The translations under genes and the position numbers were made by a program. A DNA stretch of 64,000 nucleotides from Nephromyces sp. MM_2019 (lineage: Eukaryota > Apicomplexa > Aconoidasida > Nephromycida). Below, one piece after another: positions 38,191 to 49,100 of this stretch. Where the stretch lies: positions 23,093 to 87,092 of the forward strand of contig JADHZB010001741.1 of NCBI GenBank assembly GCA_015657535.1, read 5' to 3'. Below the pieces are notes generated by a model, which had not been told where the DNA came from, made no database searches, and was given only the letters and a program-made list of their open reading frames with translations. The first letter of the stretch is position 1. Every line of letters begins with the position of its first letter.

Positions 38191-38280
38191 GAGATAAAGG
38201 ATACCCTTTTACCCTCTAAAGAGAGACAGAATACCCTTTTACCCTCTAAAGAGAGACAGAATACCCTTTTACTCTCGATC
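38191..38280. repeat. 30-bp tandem repeat x 3 upstream of the PI4-kinase
   Basis: Three copies with exactly 30-bp spacing share ATACCCTTTTACCCTCTAAA. They are flanked on both sides by a diverged segment containing CTCAAGCTTGAA. The array lies about 420 bp upstream of the PI4-kinase ATG and just downstream of the neighbouring gene's stop, so it could be promoter sequence. Confidence 0.9.
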
Positions 38281-38408
38281 TTGAAGAAGCCCTCAAGCTT
38301 GAAGACGGCAGATATTTCTTGGTGTTTAACGAGTAATCAGACTACAGCATATCGCAAGTAGGAAAAAAGGTGAAGAAACGCTAGTCAGAGAGGAAAATCC
38401 ACTAGGAA

Positions 38409-39463
38409 TTAAAGTAGAGTGCAAAGTGAACGTAATTGAAGAATTAAGAGAATATATTGCTTAGCTTCCAGAGGCCCCTGAAGTGCCAGACGCTGCAGCC
38501 ACCGACAAAGCTTCAGCATTGCTGCATTCAATTTTGTGCGTGACTCGCCCTCGACTGCCTTAGTAGGCAGTCGTTGTAACGAGGCTACTACAATCCTATA
38601 TCCTCTGCAAAAAGGAAGCACACACATTAAAAAAAGATGTGCAAAGCTTCCAAAGGCTCTGTGCATTACGAAAAAACCATACGCACACACACATATTAGA
38701 TATAGAGAAAAAGCATCATATTTCAAAAAAATCAAACACTCAATATGGTAGAAAAACACATACAAGAGAATCACTCAAGCTAGAATCAGTTATGATGGTT
38801 TATACTACTCATAATGAAGCTGTTTTCATCAGGAGGTATCAGCAAGAAAGCGTCATGACAAAAATACCAAGCCAAGAACATAGAAAAGCTGAAAATTTTG
38901 CACAAAATGTCCACAGATGCAATCAAAAAGTCTGCACACATACCCAATACCACTAGTGCGTGTGTGTGAGCCCGTAGAAAGCTGTGACAGGGTGTATCGT
39001 ATCGCTTGTTTGCTTAAACTTTCTCCCTCATGGGAAGAAGTAGCTGATGTAGCATATACAAGGTACTCCAAACACATTTCAAAAACAAAATATATTTCTA
39101 TATACAAAGCTGACTATGACAGTGTGTACAACTACAACCGCTTAATCTGTCGCAAATATGCTCTCTTTGGCGCTGGAAAACCCACGATTTTCCCTTCACA
39201 AGCCGCTACGCAGCTACATTGATCAGCTTATCAAACGGCTTAAAATACACGCAAATTCGCAATCATATGGATGCACCAAAAAGAAGATGCTTAAAACCAA
39301 AAAGCTCACTAAAAGAGCATAAGATAATATATATATACTCCTTGACTAAAAGCTCACTATTCAATTCATTGTTTTCTATCGCCTCCAGAGAGCCGCCACT
39401 GAATAAACCTCCCTTACACTTGGCCGTCAAGTAACACTCCTCCAAATTCAACAAGCGACCCAT
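38409..39463 (-). CDS. unrecognised protein, at least 3 exons
   Basis: The last two exons are firm: 39065-38944 and 38604-38409 join in phase 2 and end at TAA 38409. The C-terminus is helical (LNAAMLKLCRWLQRLAL, then AKQYILLILQLRSL). A likely first exon starts at ATG 39463 (MGRLLNLEECYLTAKCKGG). It probably splices at a GTGAGC donor near 39353, with a small exon around 39175 (PKRAYLRQIKRL), but the phases between these and 39065 do not close in my reading. I recognise no family. It is divergently arranged with the plus-strand gene starting at 40092. Confidence 0.5.
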
Positions 39464-40091
39464 TCTAACAGAATATCAAAAGGGGGTGGCGAAAAATCGA
39501 GAAATAAACGAACAGACCATAGCAAATATGATGAAATATAAAAGAAAGTGCAATAATTTTAGAGAAATAAGAATGCCTTCATTTTATAGAAGTAAGACGA
39601 ATCGCCATAATTACAGGCTAAAAGAAGCAACCACTAGCAACACACACTATCAACCGAAGCACCATGTATCACACACGCAAACTAACCTTCAGCAACATAA
39701 AGCACGTTGAAATATAAAGAAACACAGCCCTTATCAAGCAACCCACTCCTAATTGAGGGGCATCAAGGATTATGGCAGTAATGTGCCCACTAAAGCGAAA
39801 ATACTATTGAATTACTTTAATAAATCGCAATAAAATCATCAGACAAGAAGCAAAATCAAGCTCTGCCTCATCTGTGAATACGTCTTAAATCAGATACATA
39901 TGCATTCTAAGCCTTTAAAATACTTTAATAACTCCAAAACAATGATTTTATGCAAAAAAAAAACTCCTTGTCTCTTGTGGAGCTATCCTCTGCATATTCC
40001 CCTTCTACTCGTGCGCGTTTCTTCCGACATAAATTAGTACCATCTCAGCTATCAAAACCGTCTAATTTTCGTGTGCTTTTTCCCTCCATCC
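39464..40091. promoter_or_regulatory. divergent intergenic region, probable shared promoter
   Basis: 628 bp separate the likely starts of a minus-strand and a plus-strand gene. The sequence is AT-rich without TG/CA runs. I identify no specific motif; the call rests only on gene orientation. Confidence 0.35.
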
Positions 40092-41717
40092 ATGGCAACG
40101 CCAAAATCTTCCACCCTTCTTCCTGGTATTGTAGTTACCCTCATACTACCTCTTCTAAATCAAATTTTTTACCACTGTATATATACTTTGAAAAGCAGCC
40201 TTTTCTCCTTGTCTCTTTGCAACCAAGTCAACCGTGCACTCTCTTTCCTCAACTACACATATATAGCCTTGGGAAAAAATGCCCAAAAGTTTTTCTAATA
40301 GATAAATTCTAGCTTCAATGCTCACTTTTTCGTATTGAATCGCCTGCGTGCATATGAGGCTCCAGCTAAACCCCACCTCCCATTCAAAGACACAGTTGTT
40401 CACCTAAAAATTCTCAAGGCAATCTCCTGTTTCCTGTCAGTGCTGGGCTCTCTTTTTCCTGCTGTGGATCCAGTGATTCTAAGCTTATTCCCTTATTCAA
40501 GCTGGTGTCTATCCTTTCTTTCACAATTGAAGCCTGCGTGCTTCCTCCATATTGACCGACAAAATATATTTTAAACCTCCAGGTACGCACTTCATCGACT
40601 CCCAAAGAAAGCTATTTCATCCCCACCGGCGAATGGATGGTAAACGGGTCTCAGTTCTTGACATGCACAAAAGAAGAGGCTCACAGCCTCTTTGCTTCCT
40701 GCTCAGCCTCTGCAGATTCGTTTTTCAAAACAAAAAAAAAATCTGTTTTCTTCCACAAAAATGGTACAGTAACCAGGTAAAAGGACCAAGAGGCAGCAGC
40801 AGCACGAGCTTTTCCAACATTCATATGGAATCATAAAACTATCATACAAAATATCTTGTATGTGGCAGCGTCACCTTCATATGGCAAATGAGGCTTCATT
40901 ATGCAGATCCGCCTGGTGCACCGACCACATACCGATAACAAACATTTACCAGCAAAAGTGGTATAGCTGCAGACACCTTGTAACTATTAGTATGGTTATC
41001 GTGTGTAAGCCGTCTAGTTGCCGATACCTTCTATTCGCTTAATCACCCCGTAAGCACTGTACTTCCTCACTTTCAAACCATCCGTACGATTACCGCTTAT
41101 TCCTTCACACTATGAAATGGAGTTTGTGAATTGGTACTCCTGCTCTTTGCCTCATTAGTGTCACCTCCTTTTTGATTTTATGAATCAGGTTTCCCGTAAA
41201 TGCAAACACAGAGACAAGAACTGCTTGATTTGGAGATTTCCATATAACACACCTCTGCGAATTTATACTAAGCAATAGGTTACGCACAATCAACTGAGGA
41301 GCAAAGCTCAAAGCAAAAACTTCGCCGTGCTTGTACAGTTGTTATATGCGTAACTGAGCAGTTTAAACTTCGATACGAACTTGTTGTGTTCCATTATTAT
41401 GGGTGTTCCATGTAGTATGAAAATAATTGTAATTTCCTCATGTATGTTCTCCTCAAAATGTAATTGGGGACAGGGTACCTGTTCTTGTTGCCCCAATTCG
41501 AGAATGCGTATTCTTGATTATAACATGCGTGCGAGTGTGGTGTATGCAGCGTCAATTACATGCTCTATACCGCGGTTTTTGTGCAATTTCCTTGACGCAG
41601 AGTCTGGTGGTAGTATGCCTCATTCATGGAGATGTAACAACCGTCTGTGTACCACCAAATTCGGCATCGTACAATGCTAGAGAGCGGCGCATTCGTTGTT
41701 ACTCAAAGGTAGCGAAG
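40092..41717 (+). CDS. unrecognised Cys-containing, probably extracytoplasmic protein (3' end unresolved)
   Basis: Exons 40092-40125, 40419-40504, 40583-40776 and 40907-40960 join in matching phases, with introns of 293, 78 and 130 nt. A further exon, 41601-41717, has an excellent acceptor (pyrimidine run then GCAG) and a GTGAGT donor. The link from 40960 to 41601 and everything after 41717 are unresolved. The product has sequons NGS and NGT and paired cysteines, for example WMVNGSQFLTCTKEEAH...SCSAS, HKNGTVTRSAWC and GDVTTVCVPPNSASY. This composition fits a disulfide-bonded surface or secreted protein. A hydrophobic stretch near residues 11-25 (GNLLFPVSAGLSFSC) could be part of a signal sequence. 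I do not assign a family. Confidence 0.5.
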
Positions 41718-41719
41718 GT

Positions 41720-42000
41720 GAGTCAAGGTGTGTAGTGTGCTGTGTAACATTGTGTGTTTGGAGCGTGCTGTGTGTGCTGTGGGCGTGGTGTGGTGTGGTG
41801 TGTTGCAAGTGTGGTGTGTGTGGTGATTTGCGGGTTTTATGTGCGTGGTGATTTGCGGGTGTTATGTGCGTGGTGTGTAGCGTGTTGTGTGCAGTGAGTA
41901 TCGCTTTTCGCTCAGCAAATATCTTGCTCAATGTGTGTTAATTATGGCCAGTGTGTGTTAATTGCTGCCTGTGTATGTTAATTGCGGCAAGTGAATTTGC
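41720..42000. repeat. GT-rich tract with short tandem repeats
   Basis: This is a strongly G/T-biased plus strand. It contains two copies of GTGGTGATTTGCGGGT at 41820-41870 and three roughly 21-bp copies of TGTGTGTTAATTGCGGC variants at 41931-41990. It follows a splice donor at 41718, so it is probably intronic. Confidence 0.75.
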
Positions 42001-42313
42001 TGTATTGATGGTATGTTCACTGTGATGAGCTCATGCGTATTGTGTTCCCTGCTGGTGACGTAGCCGGAGTGTATAACGTGCAGCATCCTAGCGTGTGCTT
42101 TTGTGATTACGATTACTAATTTTTATTGTGTCATGCTCTTAAGTATGTAACGTGGCCAATGGATGATTTTTCCCCAATGTGGAATCCACGATGACTCATG
42201 TTTAGACTCACGAGACATACTTTGTATGTGGGGTGCAGGCTCTGGCGAATTGTGTGTCACCTACAATTTACCCAATATGTGCAACTAATTTCCCAATTCT
42301 ATGAATGATGACT

Positions 42314-43415
42314 TCAGCAGATAATCGGTGGGTCTGGATTCTGCTGCATGCCGCATCCGGTTATGTGCATCTTATTGGATTTCAAAATTGCGAAGGCGGG
42401 TCCTATATACTGATAGCTGCAGTATGACCGTTCACTCAGTCTCCTATATGATAAATTCATATCTGCTGACAAAACCAGGGGGGTCTCCAATATCATAAAT
42501 TAATCTCTAGCAGTAGAAGCAGTGAATTTGCCGGGAGTATGCATAGCTATCAGTTTTGCTCAACATTACTAATGAAGCAAGCATATGCTCACCGTTTTAT
42601 ATCCTTCCATCGCTTTAGTAATTCCCAAATTTTTCAGCATTTTTTGCTTAATGATAAGAACTAAATAAACATACCTTCATGTCTTTATACTTACAGAAAA
42701 AAAAGAGGTATACGTGAACTGTTTCACAAAAATGTTTACAATCATGAATATAGCGTAACTTCAGGCTCTGTTTCTACCACGCCCATTATTGCAATATTTT
42801 ACGTTTATCTAATCTACGAGTTTTTGAGCATTTCCCCTCTATTGCAAGCTTTTACTATTAGAGTAAAGAATAACCAAGCAATTTACCAATACCGCTTTGC
42901 TCCAGTCAACGAGTCTCATCACAGGCTTCAAGAAATCTTGTGATGAGCTTGGGTATAGATCCGCTCTCAAAGTTACATTAATTTGCTATGCCATTTTTTT
43001 TAGTGGGCGGCGCACAGTAAGGGAGAGAGAAATAATTGGGGGCCTCCACAAGTATATGAGGAGGCATGAGTTTGTCTTAAGCCCATTGCACATTTTCGCC
43101 TTGCTACTCTCCCCATAAATATTCAGAAGAGTATACACACATAGTTTAGGACTTCCCTGTTATTTTACAGACCTTTGCGCCACAAAGTCTCAAGCTTTCT
43201 ATTGGTTCAAAATGCGAAAATTGGAGTGTACTCAGTAATTCACAATCACAACTCAGCCCTGCCAAGCAATGAATTTTAAAGTTTGTCCTTATATCAGAGT
43301 CTCGATTATTTCTAAACATGAAAGCCTCTAAAAATGATTGATATGAAATAAAACAAGCTAGGAAATAAGCCCATAGTGCAAATAGCGGATTAAAAAAATG
43401 CTGATGAGAAGACAT
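42314..43415 (-). CDS. candidate exons of an unresolved minus-strand gene
   Basis: Three coding-like pieces lie on the minus strand. The first, 43332-43170, includes LSCDCELLSTLQFSHFEPIE and ends at a GT donor. The second, about 42967-42893, encodes YPSSSQDFLKPVMRLVDWSK before a GTATTG donor. The third, 42459-42314, encodes SYCSYQYIGPAFAILKSNKM and ends at a stop. I could not make the phases agree, so these may be fragments of one gene, the 3' end of the large gene upstream, or partly chance. Confidence 0.25.
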
Positions 43416-46140
43416 ACTGAATTGCTAAATACACATATGGCTCATAAAATACATTGGAACCTTAATAGATTTTTGTTAGTCATGCACCTTCCAACTGCAA
43501 GGCATCATATTTTTATCAGTTTTCTTTGTTTACCCTGAAGCATCATCTATGAGATATAAGCGTAGAGTTGTAGCAGTGAAGCTATAAAGATTTTCTTATA
43601 GGAACCCGAAAGAAAATCACCAGGAAAATTCCGCCCCTAAAAAGTCTTGTAACTATTCTACGGGATATTTTTTTGTGTTACTTTGGGTGGAATTATTCTC
43701 ACTTGATAGTTCAAAAGTTTCTCTCCTATGAAAATTGCGTTTTTTTCAATATAGTGCTAATGTATGCACCAATTGAATATGGCTCACAAAAATAACTTCT
43801 ATATCTAATTGCTGATATGGTAAAAGCTTTTTTGTAATTTTAAAGCTTTTCCAGCGACAGTTTCGCACGAGTTGGAACTAAAGGATTACCCTGTACTTTT
43901 AAGCTTGTATGCGGACCGGGCAAGCTTAGTAGTAGACTCAAAAAAAAAAATTTTTAAGGCTAAATACTAATTTCTGCGGAACATAAGCATCACTCTTTAA
44001 TATTTGAATGTTGTCCTCCAATAGAAAATATTTTGACTGCCATTCGGTAGTTTCTGACGTACCTAAATTTTTTTGTTAGTAACAAGATTCGAGCATTATT
44101 GGTGTCAAAGCACCGGCTGCGGCAACATAATATGTGATCTCTTACATTGGAAATACTATTGCCTAGCCATACAAGTAGCGTTAGGTTAGTTCCATGAGTT
44201 TGTCATCCGCATAAACTCCATATCATAAATCCCTTGTAGCTTCAGTTGTAGCCCTTGTAGCCCCGCATCAATTAATTAAAATAATAATTATTCTTTCTTT
44301 TACGCCGCTTATTCGCTGAAGTTTCCTTGAGAAAGCCTCATTTCTTACGCAAATTTTTAGTGTGCAACTTCTATTTTCTCGTCTATTATCAATTTTATGT
44401 GCTGCAGTATGCATTTTTTAATGACTAGGGAACATGCAGTGTAGTCGTTATCTCGATGCAACTGCAATAGAATTATAGCCTAAGATTATTCTTTGAGCTT
44501 TCATGATAGTCGAGAAATGATTTAAAGTTCTAAGCTGTATATATACCAAGTATTTTTAAACCTTAATGACTGATTTCAGCTGCCAGTATTCACGTATAGC
44601 AAATTTTATACGTTGTACTTTTCAACTAAAAATTGTTTCCCCACTTCATTAAACCTAAAAAACTATATATTAAGAAGTTCACAGAGATGTGTAAAACTAA
44701 GGTGCTATCAGTCCATAGATGCGAAATAAGGACCCATGCTAAAACGGTTAATCTATTTTAGGATCGTCAATTTTGCTCCTTCTTTATTTTTTAGACCCAA
44801 CAATTTTCTTACAGGATTCTAAAGTAGTCTACCTATTATGTACTGGATTATTCTTGACTTGTTTGTTGCTCAAAACATAATGCCAAAAGCATCGTTTCGG
44901 AGTAACTTTAACCACCAACGTCAAGGTGCCATTGGAATTTTATCAACGGCGTTGCTCCGTAAATATTGCTATACGCAACCTTTTTTGCAGAGCTAAAAAA
45001 TTTACTTGAAATCTTGAAAAATCAAAGCTTTACTGTGAATATTGCTCGATAAATAATAGTTCAACTTTTTCCTGTATCTTAAAAAATAAAATAATTTTCT
45101 TGAAAATAGACTAACTTATTGTATCGAAGAGAGCATGCTTTTTAAAGGACCTAGTAGCAGTTTAGAAGAACTCCTTAGCGTTTAGCAAAATTAGTCGATT
45201 TCTTATTCTGCAAAAGCTCTACAAATTTTTTTTTTCAATCTCATCTGAAGCTAATTTTTTGTAGCTCAGAAAAATATACAAGTTATTAGACTATTGAAAT
45301 AAAAAATTGAACTCACTCACATTTTCATGAGCGAAAAACTATTATCTTAAGCCTTTACTTTAAAAAGATTCCTAGTACGTGGAGTAAAAATTTTTTGAAT
45401 TTGTTTAACCGTTATATTGCCGTGTGCACATTCAAGTCAGCCAATACTAGAGCATGCAAAAAAGTGAGAAAATATCAAGTCAAACAAGTATTCAATTTCA
45501 AAAGATGCAGAACGATCTACAGTACAAGCTTTCATCTGATTATATTAAGAGCAGAAAAAATTCAAGTACACAAAGGACGATATTTATCGTGCGGAAGTAG
45601 ATCATGCATTAAGCTGTAAATTTCTAGCGGGAAAAAAAGCACCATATGCTTGATGCAGTATTTTCAGATAGGTGCAAAAGCATCAAAGATACTAGTTCTT
45701 TTGTATTTTATGATAGAGAATTGAATGCATAGAGAAGTAAGTGAACAAAGCATCTTCTTGTTAGTGGGTTCAATCATTGTTTAGGCCCTCATAATCCCTC
45801 AAAAAAAAACCGGTGTTTGTGCACTTAGCGTACAATCCTTGGCGAGCACATATGGCATCGATGTTTGAGTATCAATTTGAGGGTGAGAAATAAGCATTAC
45901 TTTATATAATGAGGAGTACGTTACTGCCATCTTCTTTAGAAACTGATTTTTTCGTGAATATTTACCCGAAATTTCTTCCGAGAGTTTAAACGGAGAAAAA
46001 GCAAGCAAGTTGATCCAAATATAAGCTTCTTATAAGTATAATCCTAGTTTAGCAAAATTTCAAGCGCCTAATTGACATCCGGAATCCAAAGTTTAGGTTA
46101 AGTTATACAGTGCCTGAGCAACTTATTTAATATACAAAAC
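43416..46140. other. AT-rich, no resolved gene
   Basis: This is the lowest-complexity part of the window, with many A/T runs and only short open frames. A minus-strand frame at 45799-46008 may hold an exon of the upstream large gene. I see no repeats with clear periodicity and no RNA gene. Confidence 0.35.
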
Positions 46141-49100
46141 TGAAGCAATCGCTCGAAGGTTAGCTTCTTCTCTTGATAAACTAACTCCTCTAAAATGTAC
46201 ACAAATCGCCCCAAAATCATCTCTTGGCGTATCATCGGTACTTCGTCTCGCTGTATCATCATTTGATGGGCGAAATATCCTGCAAAAGTTCGACCGCGCT
46301 TATAATCGAATTATATGATGTTTTGAAACCAAAGTACTCATTAGCAGCACTAATCTATTAAGTTTTATCGAAAAGTAGCAAGCTTGGTATGGACTAATAC
46401 AAAGACAGATCATCGCGTATGTTCAAAGCTATAGGACCCTTAGAGCGACTCCTAGGTGGAACAGAGAGCTTGCAAATAAAAAAATAGCAATAAGAAGGCT
46501 ATGCAAAAAAAAATAAAAAAAGTGTGGAATAAAGGCAAGAAAACAACAACATATATGAAGCTAACTCATAGAGTGCACAATGTAATACATATTGTGAAAC
46601 TGAAGTGCTTCTAAACCAAGGCTTAAATAGTTTCAATAAGTAGCCTCAGAGTAATGTAAATCCAAAAATAAAAGGAAGGGAAGCCTCAAAATTGAAAGAA
46701 ACAACAGAGATAACAGTTAAAGAATGTAAAACTTACACTATATACTCCATACGTGCGAAGAAGTCCAAAAAAAAATCCATTGAAACAGCTTAAAGACTAC
46801 AAGATGAAACGATAGACGTCAATTTCTTCTAAAATATCTTAATAAATTTTTTTTAGAGACGAAATACTGCATGGAAAATGAACATGGAAAAAACTATGGA
46901 AAAAATACGGGTTTCAAAGTTACCGTATTTCCTTGTGCTTCTCGCTTGTGAAACTCCTTTTAGCAAGTTGAAAGAGTATTTTATAATTTTGCGTTTACTG
47001 TAGTTGGACAAAATCATTAATGCAGCCTTTTTCCTCGTCCACGCAGAGATGTAGAGGCTTTCTTTCAAATTTAACACTGCTTTATCTTTTTCATTTCCGC
47101 TTGGACGGAGACTGAAATAATTTTTGGAAATCCGTCTAAGAGCTTTTCTATAGAACTCCTTTCTTATGCTGAAAAAAACTTTGTACTTATTATTATAAAA
47201 TAAGCATTGCATGAAAAAAACCGAAAAAAAGCAAGAATCAATAGGGCTATTGAAATGCAAAAAGGCAAGAAAATATCATCTCGAAAAGTATAGGATTTTT
47301 TCCAGGTCAAAATTGAGCTTAAATCGATTTTTGAGATAGTTTTTATAAATTACAAAGCATGGCTACAAACTGAGAAGCAGAAACCAGCTTTGTAGATAGC
47401 AGGCACTTGTGCAATATATGCTTTCAAATGCTATGCACACAGAAAACTGAAAAGCACATTGTCTTTGTGCTTTCAAAGAAAATAAATAAGCATGGCCGCA
47501 ATAGAGCCACCTAAATCCACAGGAGACTAGCAAAGTATGCTTCCTCAAAACTCAGTTAAACTAGCAAGCGTTTGTAATAGCAGATCTGCATATGCTTACT
47601 TCTCTAGTAGCTGTACTCCACACCCTATTCTTAGGGCTTTTACTAAAAAATTCTCGAGTTTTAAAGTGTCGCCTACGACGGTCTCGCAGGCTTTTATATA
47701 TTCCTTTTCCGTAGAATTTAGCTTGGACGCCACCACTGCATCAAATCTTTCCTTGAGAAACGCTACCTCTGCTTGCAGTTTGGCTATTTTGGGGTAGCTT
47801 TGCACTGGTTCATTAGCAAAAAAAATGTGCAAAGGTTCCTGCACGCCTGAATCGCTGCCTCCACTTTTTCCTCCGCTACCAATTTTCGAGCCAGACTGTA
47901 TTAGCTTAGGATGCTCCACCGTGTAATAATAATTTCTCTCAAATTCTTCCTCCAGAACGCTAGAGTAGCTTGAGGACCATGATTCTACCAAGAAAAATCA
48001 AGGGAAAAAGCTAAAGAAGCGGAGATATTTACCAGTTGCAACTTTCTTAGCAATTGTAAAGGTTGCACCTAGTGCGTATTTGCACTTATATTCAAAGCTT
48101 CATTCCTAGTTGACAGGTTTTAAAATGTAGCAGAGTATTGGTTCTGTCTGCTGCAATGAGATTCTTTACATTCTTAAACTCTATTGCAGCAGATAAGAGT
48201 GAAGCAGGGTAACAGAAAAATGCTAATACTTTTAGCCTATAAAGGGTGCTTGTTATTGTTTCTATACGGGCATGACCTAGAATGAATAAGCGTCGAGTAT
48301 CAAAGCAGATCATCTAAACAGCAGCACACTTAAAGCTCTTTACGATTCAGCAATTAATTTAACCAATAATTTTCCTAAAGATAAATTGTAGAATAACCTT
48401 TTTCTGACTGTAACTTCGATAAAAAGCAACTTTTCTTTCTTCGCTGTCACTCAATTTGAACCCGAAAAATTGAGTGAAATTTAAGCTTATTCTTAGTTAT
48501 TTCATTTATCTCTGAAGAATCACACGCTAATATTACTCGTAGTCTTACTGCTAGTAGAAGTACTGCAAAATTTTTGAATTATTCCGAGGTCATCTCCACT
48601 GCTACGACTAAGGAAACTTGAGTATCGGAGTGATGGCTCCACGGAGGATCTTCTCCAATCATATGCATGTTGAAGCTGGGCTTCTCTCAAATTTCTAAAA
48701 AAATTCGATGAGCCACTGCTTATACTGGACCGAGAATCCAAGGAGATTAGACTACGTCTTTTTTCTGACAAGGCCAGCATGATACATCAGATTAATCACA
48801 CTGGTGCATTATTCTGCATAGCATGGTCGCGTATTCTCTAACGATATACCGATTTGATAGCGATCTCATCAAGCATTTTTTTTAGTACTTGTAGAAGCTA
48901 GGAAGATAAAATGCCCACTCAGTTGAAGTATTGCTTTCGCTTAAAGATAGGAGGATATTATTTCGTATTGCCCTACTCAAACGTACCCATAACAGTTTAA
49001 ATGCAAGCCGGCCTTTTAAGCGCTCTTCGTTACGCGTGTAACCTTGCACGGTGTCAGTATTCACGAAGTAACGACCCTAGCTTACTTCTTACAAAATATC

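Noticed and set aside
46379..46515. LINE-like segment on the plus strand (AWYGLIQRQ..., TPRWNRELANKKIAIRRL)
   Set aside because: It resembles the linker between endonuclease and reverse transcriptase of non-LTR elements, but only 45 codons are open. It has no RT motif and lies in a minus-strand intron; chance is likely.
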